NCBI RefSeq assembly: GCF_009830105.1
Contig: NZ_WURB01000001.1
Location: 434,001 to 498,000, forward strand
Direction: 5' to 3'
DNA from: Microvirga makkahensis
GTDB taxonomy: Bacteria > Pseudomonadota > Alphaproteobacteria > Rhizobiales > Beijerinckiaceae
DNA: 64,000 nucleotides
The notes beneath the pieces are model-generated. The model made no database searches. It saw only the letters and a program-made list of their open reading frames with translations, and was not told the origin of the DNA. The translations under genes were made by a program, and so were the position numbers. Of this stretch, positions 51,816 through 63,302 are shown one piece after another; position 1 is the stretch's first letter, and the number at the start of each line of letters is the position of its first letter.

Positions 51816-52520
51816 TCATACCGCCCGCGTCACGCCCCCGTCGATACGAATGTTCTGGCCGGTGATGTAGGCCGCGCCCTGCGAGGCCAGGAATGCGATG
51901 GTCGCGGCGACCTCCTCGCTTGTGCCGTAGCGCTTCATCGGCACGCTGTCGCGGCGCTCTTCGGTGGCCGGCAGGCTGTCGATCCAGCCGGGCAGCACGT
52001 TGTTCATCCGCACATTGTCCGCCGCATACTGGTCGGCGAAGATCTTCGTGAAGGACGCCAAGCCAGCCCGGGCGACGGCGGAGGTCGGAAACATGGCACT
52101 CGGCTCGAAGGCCCAGGCCGTCGAGATGTTGACGATAGAACCAGCCTTCTGCTGCACCATGATCGGCGTCACCAGACGGGTCGGGCGCACCACGTTCAGG
52201 AAATAGACGTCGATGCCCTGATGCCACTGCTCGTCCGTGATCTCGAGAATGGGAGCGCGAGGACCATGGCCGGCGCTGTTGACCAGCACGTCGACCCGGC
52301 CCCAGCGTTCCATGGCCAGATCCACGAGACGCTTCAGGTCGTCGTTGGATTGGTTCGATCCGGTGACCCCGATTCCGCCAAGCTCCTGCGCCAGGGCCTC
52401 GCCCTTGCCGGAGGAGGACAGGACAGCGACCTTGAACCCGTCGGCTGCCAATTTGCGGGCCGTGGCGGCGCCCATGCCACTGCCGCCTGCGGTGATCAGC
52501 GCCACTTTTTCTACTGACAT
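51816..52520 (-). CDS. SDR-fold protein lacking the YxxxK pair
   Basis: Predicted 234-residue protein. The cofactor loop TAGGSGMGAATARKLAADGF, NSAGHGPRA and Ser133 in VNISTAWAFEP are present, but where classical SDRs have Tyr-x-x-x-Lys this one reads Phe144-Pro-Thr-Ser-Ala148. The C-terminus (NNVLPGWIDSLPATEERRDS, GAAYITGQNIRIDGGVTRAV) is normal. Catalysis by the standard route is therefore unlikely unless other residues substitute. Start 52520 has GGAGACGAGG upstream. It is divergent from the LysR gene at 52650 and precedes a PNPOx gene. Confidence 0.88.
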   Translation of the reverse strand: MSVEKVALITAGGSGMGAATARKLAADGFKVAVLSSSGKGEALAQELGGIGVTGSNQSNDDLKRLVDLAMERWGRVDVLVNSAGHGPRAPILEITDEQWHQGIDVYFLNVVRPTRLVTPIMVQQKAGSIVNISTAWAFEPSAMFPTSAVARAGLASFTKIFADQYAADNVRMNNVLPGWIDSLPATEERRDSVPMKRYGTSEEVAATIAFLASQGAAYITGQNIRIDGGVTRAV

Positions 52521-52569
52521 CCTCGTCTCCATCTCGTTGGCGTGGCGGCTGACCATGCCGCCTGTCTCG

Positions 52570-52587
52570 TATCTTCCAATTGTGATA
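52570..52587. promoter_or_regulatory. Candidate LysR-type operator
   Basis: TATC-N10-GATA (52570-52587) is a dyad with the T-N11-A core typical of LysR binding sites. It lies between the divergent LysR gene (start 52650) and the SDR gene (start 52520). Confidence 0.45.
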
Positions 52588-52649
52588 TCAGGGATAGGCT
52601 GGCCGCACGAACCAGTTTTGCGCTCATCTCCCAGTAGAAAATCTATTGC

Positions 52650-53567
52650 ATGGCAGATAGTATCCGGCACCTCCCTTCCCTGAATGGCCTTCGTGTCTTC
52701 GAGGTCGTCACGCGGCACCTGAACTTCCGGCTCGCCGCCGAGGAGCTCGGCGTCACCCAGGGTGCGGTCGCCCAGCAGATACGCGGCCTGGAGGCGGAAC
52801 TCGGGTTGAAGCTGTTCGAGCGGCACCCCCGGACCCTGGCCCTCACGGAGGCTGGCCGAGGCTATGTCGCCAACATCCGCCGCGCCTTCGAGCTGATCTC
52901 TGACGCCACCGAGATGCTCAGACCGGAGCCACAGCACCTGACGATCAGCGTCACGCCGACCTTTGCCTCGAAATGGCTGATCCCGCGCCTTCCGGACTTC
53001 ACCGCAACCCATCCCGACATCGATCTCAGGATCCTGGCCAGCGACCGGATCTCCAATTTCCAGACCGACGCGGTCGACCTGGCGGTCCGCTACGGGCGGC
53101 CACCCTTCGGGCCGGGGCTGAACGCGGATCTCCTCTTCGAGCAGGTCGTGGTAGCCGTCGGGAGCCCGCTCCTGATCGAGAAGCTGGGACGGCCGGAAGA
53201 AGGCATGAACCTCGCGCGATACCCACTCCTCCATGATGCCCATGACTTCTGGCCGCAGTTCCTCGACCGGGCGTTCCCGCAAGGCATCTCAGCCCCCACC
53301 AAGAACATCCGCTTCAACCAGACATCGCTGGCCATAGAGGCGGCGATCGCCGGTCAGGGATTGGCGCTCACCAGTCAGTTCTTCGTCGAGGACGATCTCG
53401 CCGCCGAACGCCTCGTCCGCCTGTTCGCCACGGAACTGCGGGTCGGATCGGATTTCTACATCGTTTCTCCCCGCAAGCCGCGTCATGCCGGATCCGTGGC
53501 AGCAGTCAGGGCATGGCTCGCGTTCGCGGCTGGACAAGGTACTTGTGCAACGGCTCCCACCCGGTAG
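52650..53567 (+). CDS. LysR family regulator, GcvA-like
   Basis: Predicted 305-residue regulator. The N-terminal winged helix-turn-helix spans residues 8-67 (LNGLRVFEVVTRHLNFRLAA, EELGVTQGAVAQQIRGLEAE). The effector domain has ISVTPTFASKWLIPRLPDF, DAVDLAVRYGRPPFG and ALTSQFFVEDDLAAERLVRL, all typical of the GcvA subgroup. It probably controls the divergent SDR-PNPOx pair through the dyad at 52570-52587; the inducer is unknown. Confidence 0.92.
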   Translation: MADSIRHLPSLNGLRVFEVVTRHLNFRLAAEELGVTQGAVAQQIRGLEAELGLKLFERHPRTLALTEAGRGYVANIRRAFELISDATEMLRPEPQHLTISVTPTFASKWLIPRLPDFTATHPDIDLRILASDRISNFQTDAVDLAVRYGRPPFGPGLNADLLFEQVVVAVGSPLLIEKLGRPEEGMNLARYPLLHDAHDFWPQFLDRAFPQGISAPTKNIRFNQTSLAIEAAIAGQGLALTSQFFVEDDLAAERLVRLFATELRVGSDFYIVSPRKPRHAGSVAAVRAWLAFAAGQGTCATAPTR

Positions 53568-53828
53568 CGCAATGCTGACCCGTGACAATCGTCGAGCCCG
53601 CGCTGGCTGAAGCTCCGGAACGGGTCACTCTCGGCCGATCCCCTGCCCCTCGCGAGCGTCCGGCGCTCCTCTCTTCGGCAGACTCTTGGTCTATCTCAGC
53701 TCATTGCCGTTTCGAGACCTTCCGCGCGTGGAGACTGTCGCGTTCTATATCCATCAACGGCTCACGGCGAAAATTCGAGCAAGGCAGTTTACGGAACAGG
53801 GAAGCCTCGGGCTCTGGCCGAGTAGGCC

Positions 53829-54578
53829 TCAACCGGCCATCGTCACGATCAAAGGTCCGTTTCGGGTTGCGACAATTGTATGTTCGTACTGAACAGTCGG
53901 AGCTTTGGGGCTGCTGTAGAGCGTCCATGGATCATCACCATCCTCTGCCCACTCCGCGCCAAGGGACAGGAATGGCTCGACGGTGAAGACCAAGCCGTCG
54001 CTCATGAGGCGGCGTTCGGAAGAGTCGGGCCATGTTGCGATCTCCGTCGGCTCCTCATGGAGCGACAAGCCGACACCATGGCTGGCCAAGTTCCTGACGA
54101 GACTATAGCCATTTTTCCGCGCAAAGGTCCCGATGGCTTGACCGATGCCAGCAACCGGTTTGCCGGCTCCAACCTGCCGCAGGCCCGCCCACATGGCCCG
54201 TCGGCCATCCCTGCAAAGACGTTCAATCGAGCGGGTTACGGGTGGAACGGCGAACGAGGCTCCCGTGTCGGCAAAGAAGCCGTTCTTCTCGGCTGAAACG
54301 TCGATGTTGACCAGGTCGCCGCGCTCAATCCGTCGGGTCCCCGGGATGCCATGCGCGATCTCCTCGTTCACGCTGATGCAGGTCGCCCCAGGAAAGCCGT
54401 AGGCCAACTCCGGAGCCGGGCGCGCGCCGGCAGCCTCCAGGAGCTTTCGCCCGATCTGGTCGAGTTCAGAGGTGGTCATGCCCGGCTCAAGGGCCTTGCC
54501 CATCGCCTCAAGTGTATGGGCGACAATACGCCCGATTTCCTTCAGGCGGGTGAGGTCGTCTTCATTCGAGATTGTCAT
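53829..54578 (-). CDS. map: Type I methionyl aminopeptidase
   Basis: Predicted 249-residue metalloprotease that removes the initiator Met. The five metal ligands are visible: Asp in DLVNIDVSAEKNGFFAD (first Asp) and GFFADTGASF (second Asp), His in LASHGVGLSLHEEP, Glu in FTVEPFLS, and Glu in QYEHTIVAT. HGIPGTRR supplies the catalytic His. The start at 54578 (MTISNEDDLTRLKEIG) is preferred, with GGAAGAAACTAAG upstream. It lies in the accessory region and differs from the usual chromosomal map location, so it is probably a second copy; this cannot be tested within the window. Confidence 0.93.
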   Translation of the reverse strand: MTISNEDDLTRLKEIGRIVAHTLEAMGKALEPGMTTSELDQIGRKLLEAAGARPAPELAYGFPGATCISVNEEIAHGIPGTRRIERGDLVNIDVSAEKNGFFADTGASFAVPPVTRSIERLCRDGRRAMWAGLRQVGAGKPVAGIGQAIGTFARKNGYSLVRNLASHGVGLSLHEEPTEIATWPDSSERRLMSDGLVFTVEPFLSLGAEWAEDGDDPWTLYSSPKAPTVQYEHTIVATRNGPLIVTMAG

Positions 54579-55777
<1,199 letters not shown>

Positions 55778-55906
55778 GAAGCCGCAGAATAGGTTTTATT
55801 CACAATTGGTTGACCCTTGGGCAGGATTCCTATTGCATCCTGCCTCCAGCTCGGAAGAGATAGGGAGCCCTGCGCCAGAGGAATGCAGGGCATTCAGGGG
55901 AACGCC

Positions 55907-56797
55907 GTGGATTGGGATAAAATCCGGATTTTTTATACCGTCGCCGAAGCGGGCAGCTTCACTCGTGCCGGTGATGACCTGGGCCTGAGCCAATCCGCCG
56001 TCAGCCGCCAGATCAGCGCCCTCGAACGTGAGCTGAAGGCGCCCCTCTTCCACCGCCATGCGAGAGGTCTGATCCTCACCGAGCAAGGCGACCTGCTCTT
56101 CCGTGCCGCCCGAGACATGCGAATGCGCCTGGAGACGACCAAGGCGCGCCTTGTCGAGACGAGCGAACGCCCCTCCGGAGAGCTCAAGGTGACCACCACC
56201 GTAGGCCTCGGCTCCATCTGGCTCGCTCAGCGGATCGCGGAATTTCTGGACCTCTACCCGGACGTCCGGGTGGAGCTGATCCTCTCCAACGAGGAGCTGG
56301 ATCTTGCGATGCGCGAGGCGGACGTTGCCATTCGCCTGCGGCGCCCAGCCCAGCCTGACCTCATCCAGCGGCGCCTCTTCACGATCCATTTTCACGTCTA
56401 CGCTTCGGCCGACTACATCAAGCGCTTCGGAGAGCCGAAGACCTTGGAGGACCTCGACGAACACCGCATCGTCTCCTTCGGCGGCGATCAGCCGTCCTAT
56501 CTGCTGGCGGTTCACTGGCTCGCGACGGCCGGACGCGAGGGCCGAGAGCCGCGCCAGTATCACTATGAAGTCAACAACATCACTGCCCTGAAGCTTGCCG
56601 TAGAAACCGGGGCAGGAATTGCCGTGCTGCCCGATTATGCGGTGGAGAGCAACTCAAGCCTGGTTCAGGTTCTGCGAGACGTCGAGATGCCGTCCCTCGA
56701 CAGCTATCTGGTCTATGCGGAAGAAATGCGTTCGGTCGCCCGCGTTCAGGCCTTCCGCGATTTCCTGATTTCCAAGGCGCAGCGCTGGACCTATTAG
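55907..56797 (+). CDS. LysR family transcriptional regulator
   Basis: Predicted 296-residue regulator. The GTG start at 55907 has AGGGG about 6 bases upstream and gives the normal LysR N-terminus (VDWDKIRIFYTVAEAGSFTR, AGDDLGLSQSAVSRQISALE). An upstream in-frame ATG at 55817 would add 30 unrelated residues. The effector-binding domain has SGELKVTTTVGLGSIWLAQR and VETGAGIAVLPDYAVE. In related genomes a gene of this kind commonly follows trxB directly. Here only the trxB tail is next to it. Confidence 0.92.
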   Translation: MDWDKIRIFYTVAEAGSFTRAGDDLGLSQSAVSRQISALERELKAPLFHRHARGLILTEQGDLLFRAARDMRMRLETTKARLVETSERPSGELKVTTTVGLGSIWLAQRIAEFLDLYPDVRVELILSNEELDLAMREADVAIRLRRPAQPDLIQRRLFTIHFHVYASADYIKRFGEPKTLEDLDEHRIVSFGGDQPSYLLAVHWLATAGREGREPRQYHYEVNNITALKLAVETGAGIAVLPDYAVESNSSLVQVLRDVEMPSLDSYLVYAEEMRSVARVQAFRDFLISKAQRWTY

Positions 56798-57038
56798 GTT
56801 CCAGACTTTCGAATCCCCGCTTGCTACGAAAAGCGTGGCACTTTTACGTCAGCCTTTCGTCTAAGCCATGCAACGGGCGCAGCCCTTTTATGAGGCATGT
56901 TGCATTGCAAATAAGTCGAATGCAGCCGATATGAGCGGTGGCTGATTTCAACGCGGCACCGCTTTTCTTCCTCCCGGCGTTGCCGTGTCGGCCGTTCCCT
57001 CTGGAAGGTTTTGACTTCTTTGTCGAACCTCACTTTAT
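56798..57038 (+). ncRNA. Possible small RNA or untranslated region before a terminator
   Basis: A 240-base gap between the LysR stop and a strong plus-strand terminator holds no gene I recognise. It contains a small hairpin GCGGTG/CACCGC at about 56935-56962. It may be a long 3' region of the LysR message or a separate small RNA; no convincing promoter was found. Confidence 0.25.
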
Positions 57039-57065
57039 GCCGGGCCTTTGGCCCGGCTTTTTTTT
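57039..57065 (+). terminator. Strong intrinsic terminator
   Basis: GCCGGGCC (57039-57046) and GGCCCGGC (57050-57057) form a perfect stem with a TTT loop, followed by eight Ts. The T-run makes it active for plus-strand transcription, i.e. for the LysR gene or whatever lies between 56798 and here. Confidence 0.92.
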
Positions 57066-57081
57066 GTTGGTTCGGCCGAGC

Positions 57082-58806
57082 CTAATGATGAGTCGCGACC
57101 TCGTCCTTCAAGACGCGGCGCAGAACCTTCCCCACATTGGTCTTCGGCAATGTCTCCCGGAACTCGATCCGCCGCGGCACCTTGTAGCCGGTGAGATTCT
57201 CGCGGCAGAAATGGCGCAGTTCGTCAGGGTCGAGGTTCGGGTCCTTGCGTACCACATAGGCGACGACCACCTCGCCCGCCTGCTCGTCCGGCAAACCGAT
57301 AACCGCGGCCTCCATGACGCCGGGATGCTTCACGAGCACCTCCTCGACCTCGTTCGGATAGACGTTAAAACCCGAAACCAGGATCATGTCCTTCATCCGG
57401 TCGACGATCTTCACCTGTCCGTCGGGGAGGAGCGTCGCGATATCGCCAGTGCGGAAATAGCCGTCCTGCGTCGTCGCCCGCGCGGTTTCATCCGGCCGCT
57501 TCCAATAGCCGGCCATGACCTGCGGCCCCTTGACGCACAACTCGCCGCGCTCGCCCGGAGGAAGGATGGTTCCGTCGCTCGCACGCACCGTCACGTCGGT
57601 GGACGGCAGCGGATAGCCGATGGTGCCGGTGAACTCCTCGATGTCGAGGCGGTTGGCGCAGACCACGGGCGAGGTCTCCGACAGCCCATAGCCCTCGACG
57701 ATCGGCTGTCCCGAGATTTCCCTCCACTTCTTCGCAACCGTCTCCTGAGTCGCCATGCCGCCAGCGACGGCGAAGACCAGCTGCGAAAAGTCGACCTCCC
57801 GGATGCCCGGTGCATGGGCGAGCGCGTTGTAGAGCGTGTTCACTCCGGACATGAGGGTGAACCGGCTCCTCTGGAGCGTCTTCACGAATCCGGCGATGTC
57901 GCGGGGATTGGCGATGAGAAGCTGGCAGCCGCCGATCTTCGTCATGAAGAGCGAGCACACCGTGAGGCCGAAGATGTGATAGAGCGGCAGCGCAGTGACC
58001 ATCACATGGTCCTGGCGCTCACCGAAGAACGGGCGCATCCACGCCTCGCATTGCAGAACATTGGCCGCGACATTGCGGTGGAGCAGAACCGCACCTTTCG
58101 AAATACCCGTCGTACCGCCCGTGTATTGAAGGAAGGCGGCGTCGTCCCGCGTGACAGGCACCCTCTCCGGCCTCTTTCGCGCGCCTTCGCTCAGGACCGC
58201 CTTGAAGGGCAGTGATTTCGGCAGGCTGAACGGCTTGACGGCCTTCTTCACATAGCGCGAGACGAGGTTGACGATAGCGCCCTTCGCACCCAGCAGATCG
58301 CCGGGCTTTACCACAACCACGCGGTCGAGCCTGAGATCGGGCAGCGCCTCCTCCACCGTCGCACCGAAGTTCTCCAGGACGAAGAGGAAGCGCGCCTCGG
58401 AATCCTCCAGCTGATAGGTCAGCTCGCGGGGAGTGTAGAGCGGGTTGACGTTCACCACCGTGCCGCCGGCCATCAGCACACCGTAGAGGATGACCGGATA
58501 GGCCATCACGTTCGGCAGCATGATCGCGACCCGATCCCCTTTCCTCAGGCCCTGCTGTTGCAGCCAGGAGGCCACCGCATCTCCGCTGTGGCCGAGTTCC
58601 GCATAGGTGATGCGCTTGCCGAAGCTCTCGGCAGCAGCCCGGTCCGGAAAATCGACTGTCGCCCTGGTGAAGATGTCGTTGAGGGTGCCGATGCTGGCGT
58701 CGTCGATCGCCTGTGGCACTTGCGCTGGATAGGATTTGAACCAGGGCCTGTCCGAGGGGGAAACTGCCGTACCCATGGATGCGGCCGGTTGGGGTGTGGC
58801 GTTCAT
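57082..58806 (-). CDS. fadD: Long-chain-fatty-acid-CoA ligase
   Basis: Predicted 574-residue AMP-forming acyl-CoA synthetase. The P-loop-like YTGGTTGISKGAVLLHRN near residue 223 binds ATP, GYGLSETSPVV near residue 352 is the A5 motif, and GYFRTGDIATLLPDGQVKIV near residue 435 with VSGFNVYPNEVEEVL near residue 465 contains the hinge and fatty-acid-CoA ligase signature. The C-terminal Lys lies in GKVLRRVLKD. It activates fatty acids for beta-oxidation or lipid synthesis. It is downstream of the EF-G-like gene on the same strand, separated by a hairpin. Confidence 0.93.
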   Translation of the reverse strand: MNATPQPAASMGTAVSPSDRPWFKSYPAQVPQAIDDASIGTLNDIFTRATVDFPDRAAAESFGKRITYAELGHSGDAVASWLQQQGLRKGDRVAIMLPNVMAYPVILYGVLMAGGTVVNVNPLYTPRELTYQLEDSEARFLFVLENFGATVEEALPDLRLDRVVVVKPGDLLGAKGAIVNLVSRYVKKAVKPFSLPKSLPFKAVLSEGARKRPERVPVTRDDAAFLQYTGGTTGISKGAVLLHRNVAANVLQCEAWMRPFFGERQDHVMVTALPLYHIFGLTVCSLFMTKIGGCQLLIANPRDIAGFVKTLQRSRFTLMSGVNTLYNALAHAPGIREVDFSQLVFAVAGGMATQETVAKKWREISGQPIVEGYGLSETSPVVCANRLDIEEFTGTIGYPLPSTDVTVRASDGTILPPGERGELCVKGPQVMAGYWKRPDETARATTQDGYFRTGDIATLLPDGQVKIVDRMKDMILVSGFNVYPNEVEEVLVKHPGVMEAAVIGLPDEQAGEVVVAYVVRKDPNLDPDELRHFCRENLTGYKVPRRIEFRETLPKTNVGKVLRRVLKDEVATHH

Positions 58807-58907
58807 TCTTTTCCTCCCGCGCTAGGGCGAGTTTGCTTCAGAGAAGATAGCATCTCCCTTAAAGCTTAACTTGGCGCGGAAGAACGGATTTGTCGATGGA
58901 TTAGTTT

Positions 58908-58941
58908 AGACATGAACGATCTCCGGGGATCGTTCATGTCT
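58908..58941. repeat. Perfect 14-bp inverted repeat after the EF-G-like gene
   Basis: AGACATGAACGATC (58908-58921) pairs exactly with 58928-58941 around a TCCGGG loop. It starts 8 bases after the EF-G-like gene's stop on the minus strand. There is no T-tract, so it is either a weak terminator, an mRNA 3' stabiliser or an operator for the acyl-CoA ligase gene downstream. Confidence 0.75.
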
Positions 58942-58949
58942 GAGGTTTC

Positions 58950-60989
58950 TCAATGGGCCTTCTGCAGGACCATCTCGGCCGGCTTGCCGCTGAGCTCTGC
59001 CATATGATCGAACCGGGTCGAGAAGGTGCCGACGCCTGCCGTGACCGAGCGCAGCTCGACGATCAGGTCGCCGATCTCCGCTTCCGGAATGGTCGCGCTC
59101 AGCACATCCCAGCCCGCCCATCCTGGGCGCCCGTCATAGCCGAGGATCTGGCCGCGGCGGGCGGTGACGAGGCTCGTGGCCTTCGACAGGGCCTCCGTTG
59201 GGATCGTGATCTCCACGGAAAGGATCGGCTCCAGCAGCACAGGCTTCGCCTTCGGCAACGCCTCGGCCAAGGCGAGCCTCGCCGCCGCCTGAAAGGCGGC
59301 GTCGGACGAGTCCACCGTATGATAGGAACCATCCGTGAGGCTCACGGCGAGATCGACCACCGGAAAGCCCAGCGGTCCGCTTTTCAGGGCATCGCGCACG
59401 CCGGTCTCCACGGAAGGAATGTACTGGCGAGGAACGACGCCGCCGGTGATGCGGTCCTCGAAGGCGAACCCCTCCCCGCGGGGCAGCGGCTTGATCTCGA
59501 TCATCACGTCGCCGTACTGGCCATGGCCGCCGGTCTGCTTGCGATGACGGCCCCGCGCCGATGCGGGCAGACGGATCGTTTCGCAATAGGCGACTCGTGG
59601 CTTGGCGATGTCGACGCCGACCTGGAAGCGCGAGGCGAGCTTCTCCACCGCCACGCGCAGGTGCATCTCGCCCTGTCCGAGCAGTCGGATCTCGCCCATC
59701 TCGGGTCGGCTCTGGACCACCAGGGACGGATCCTCCTCCGTGATCTTGGCGAGCGCGCTCGAAAGGCGCACATCGTCCTTGCGGTCTCGCACCTTGAGGG
59801 CCACCGCATAGACGGGCTCAGGAGGCGCCGGCGAGACGATGGTATCGGGGCGCGACTTGCCGGACGCGAAGCTGTCACCGGTCGCAATGCCCTCGAGACG
59901 GCCGAAGCCGACCGCATCGCCCGCACCCGCTTCGCCCCGCCGCGTGGTGTTGCTGCCGACCATCGTGAGCAGGCTGGCGACGCGGCTTTCCGCACCGCGA
60001 GACCCAAGCACCATGTCGCCTTCGTGAAACGTGCCGCGCATCACGCGAGCCACGGAAAGCTTGCCGCCCTGGCCCAAATGCATGGTCTTCATCACATGGG
60101 CGAGTGGTGCGCCCTCCTCCGGAATTCCGAGGCGGGCACGGGTTTCGGTCAGTGTCGGCGCCTCGTGGCGCAACGCCTTCAAAAGCCGCGTCACGCCATT
60201 GCCGCGCTCGGCGGAGCCGATGAGGGCGGGAACCACGTGGCGCTCGCGAAGCTCCTTGGAGAGGTCGTCGAAGATCCGGTCCCGCGGGGGCTCGATCTCG
60301 GAGATCAGATCCTCCATCAATTCGTCGTCGTAATCGGCCAGTCGCTCGAGCATGGCAAAGCGCGCCTCGCGCTCGCGCAGACCTTCGCCATCAGGCATCT
60401 CGACTACTTCGCTGGGCGCATGCTCGCGATAGATGAAGGCGCGCTCCAGGGCGAGATCGATGAAGCCGACCGCAATGCCGTCCTTCCAGAGCGGAATCTG
60501 GCGCAGCAGCAGCGGCGTGCGCGATGCCTGCTGGAGAAGGCTCAAGGTCTCGCGGACCCTCTTCGCCGCCGTATCGATCTTGTTGATGAAGAGGAAGCGC
60601 GGAATATCCGCCTCCTCCAGATCGCGCAGAAGGATCTCGAGCGCGGGAATCTTGCGCTCGTCGGACTCGCACACCACGATCGCCGCGTCGCAGACGGGAG
60701 TGATGTTGCGCATCTCGTGCAGGAATTCGGTGGAGCCGGGACAGTCGACGAAAGTCATCGTCTCGCCGAGGAATTCGACGGTGGCCACGTTGGGCTCGAT
60801 GCTCATGCCGTGAGCGCGCGCCTCGGCGCTCGAGTCGCCGACGCTGTCGCCGTTGGTCACGCGGCCCGCGCGCGAGATGGTACCGGTGCGCTCCAGGATG
60901 GCTTCGAAGAGCGTGGTCTTGCCGCTCTGGAATGGGCCAACGATGGCGATGCATCGCGGGCCCCTGGGTCCTCTGCCGTTGGGTGCCAT
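58950..60989 (-). CDS. EF-G-like translational GTPase without catalytic His
   Basis: Predicted 679-residue GTPase of the EF-G2/FusA2-like group. G1 is GPFQSGKT (residues 18-25), G4 is NKID (136-139), and G3 reads DCPGS (82-86) where canonical elongation factors have DxPGH, so the catalytic His is replaced by Ser. The remaining EF-G domains II-V are present (QTGGHGQYGDVMIEIKPL near residue 485, LEPILSVEITIPTEALSKAT near residue 582). Such proteins are thought to act in special translation states; this copy may bind but barely hydrolyse GTP. It is transcribed before fadD. Confidence 0.9.
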   Translation of the reverse strand: MAPNGRGPRGPRCIAIVGPFQSGKTTLFEAILERTGTISRAGRVTNGDSVGDSSAEARAHGMSIEPNVATVEFLGETMTFVDCPGSTEFLHEMRNITPVCDAAIVVCESDERKIPALEILLRDLEEADIPRFLFINKIDTAAKRVRETLSLLQQASRTPLLLRQIPLWKDGIAVGFIDLALERAFIYREHAPSEVVEMPDGEGLREREARFAMLERLADYDDELMEDLISEIEPPRDRIFDDLSKELRERHVVPALIGSAERGNGVTRLLKALRHEAPTLTETRARLGIPEEGAPLAHVMKTMHLGQGGKLSVARVMRGTFHEGDMVLGSRGAESRVASLLTMVGSNTTRRGEAGAGDAVGFGRLEGIATGDSFASGKSRPDTIVSPAPPEPVYAVALKVRDRKDDVRLSSALAKITEEDPSLVVQSRPEMGEIRLLGQGEMHLRVAVEKLASRFQVGVDIAKPRVAYCETIRLPASARGRHRKQTGGHGQYGDVMIEIKPLPRGEGFAFEDRITGGVVPRQYIPSVETGVRDALKSGPLGFPVVDLAVSLTDGSYHTVDSSDAAFQAAARLALAEALPKAKPVLLEPILSVEITIPTEALSKATSLVTARRGQILGYDGRPGWAGWDVLSATIPEAEIGDLIVELRSVTAGVGTFSTRFDHMAELSGKPAEMVLQKAH

Positions 60990-61140
60990 GGTAGTCTCCT
61001 CCCTGCCCCCGTCAGCGCGCTCTTGGCGGTCGCGTCAAGGGAATGCTCTGCCTGTCGGGAGGAGTTGGCAAGGGGTCATTTGCGCAAAGAGGGCGGCCGA
61101 GCTTTCGCCTGAGCTCTCCTCCGGCGCGCCCGATCGAGGC

Positions 61141-61614
61141 CTATGGGGCGGCGCTCAATTCGAAACTGCCGACCCCCAGAGCCAGATTGAGGCCTATTTG
61201 GCCGTTCACCGAAAGAGGCTGGAGGGAGATGGACCGGCGCGATCCGCCCACCAGAACATTGGCGCCGAGTCCCGCTCCAACCGTCGCTTCGGCAGTGGCG
61301 CCGACGTAGTTGCCGGCCAGCACGCCGGGAACCGCAGGCCCCGAGGCGAAGACGGCCCAGGTCAGAACCCCTCCGCCTGTCGCGCCGACATCCAGGCCGA
61401 ATCGGCGGATGATGCCCAAGTAGTGCTCGCTATAGCCTTTCTGGGAATCGAAGGTGCAGGCCATGCCCTTCTCGGACGTCAAGATGAGGCCCAGGCCGCC
61501 CGAGAGATTGCAGGTCAGGACGCCGATCTGGGTCCGGCTTTGCGCCTGCGCAACGGGGGCGCTCATCCATGAGGCGACGGCAAGGGCTGCGGCGGGGAGT
61601 GCCGCGCGGAGCAT
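61141..61614 (-). CDS. DUF992 domain-containing secreted protein
   Basis: Predicted 157-residue exported protein. Residues 1-24 are a signal peptide (AALPAAALAVASWMSAPVAQ) with an Ala-rich cleavage region. The mature domain starts IGVLTCNLSGGLGLILTSEK and includes CTFDSQKGYSEHYLGIIRRF and GNYVGATAEATVGAGLGANV, the hallmarks of DUF992. Two Cys residues (Cys35 and Cys53) may form a disulfide. The family is almost restricted to Rhizobiales, and its role is unknown. It stands alone. Confidence 0.88.
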   Translation of the reverse strand: MLRAALPAAALAVASWMSAPVAQAQSRTQIGVLTCNLSGGLGLILTSEKGMACTFDSQKGYSEHYLGIIRRFGLDVGATGGGVLTWAVFASGPAVPGVLAGNYVGATAEATVGAGLGANVLVGGSRRSISLQPLSVNGQIGLNLALGVGSFELSAAP

Positions 61615-61693
61615 GGTGATCTCCTGAGCTTGGGGATCGTTTGGCGATCAACAGCTCTGCCGATACTCCCGTTCCATGAACCGCCGCATCATT

Positions 61694-61977
61694 TCACGCG
61701 GGCGTGGAATCCTGATGTTCGCCGCGGCGCACGACCGCCATCGAGAAGATCGTGACCGGTCCAGCCCGGAGAAGGTTCATGGCCGAGACGATCATCTCGG
61801 CCAGACGCTCCGGAGTGACGGTGTCGCCTTCGATGTCGAGGAGAAAGTCCCTGGCCTCGACATAGCCGCCATTGGTGAAGTCGACCCTGAAGTCCGACTT
61901 CACCCGAAAGGCGGATTGCTGGTCGATCCGATAGGGCTCCGCCTCGGGATCCGGATGGAATGTCCGAGGCAGGCTCA

Positions 61978-61978
<1 letters not shown>
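61694..61978 (-). CDS. Small conserved protein after aspartate aminotransferase
   Basis: Predicted 94-residue protein I cannot name. It begins MSLPRTFHPDPEAEPYRIDQ and contains FRVDFTNGGYVEARDFLLDI and GPVTIFSMAVVRRGE, a pattern I recall in conserved Rhizobiales proteins without assigned function. Its ATG overlaps the aminotransferase stop by one base (TGATG), so translation is coupled to it. This coupling and the sequence pattern are the main evidence that it is real. Confidence 0.7.
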
Positions 61979-63201
<1,223 letters not shown>

Positions 63202-63302
63202 TTAGGAAGGGAACGTGACGGGGCCGGACCCTAATCCGCCCAAGCTGTCCAAGCAAGCAAAACAGCCCCCCTTAAAACGGGATTCTCAGGAGGCGCCTTT
63301 TC

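Noticed and set aside
58953..61112. A 719-codon open frame antisense to the EF-G-like gene
   Set aside because: Same explanation: GC-rich antisense frame over a long real gene; the EF-G motifs on the minus strand are unmistakable.
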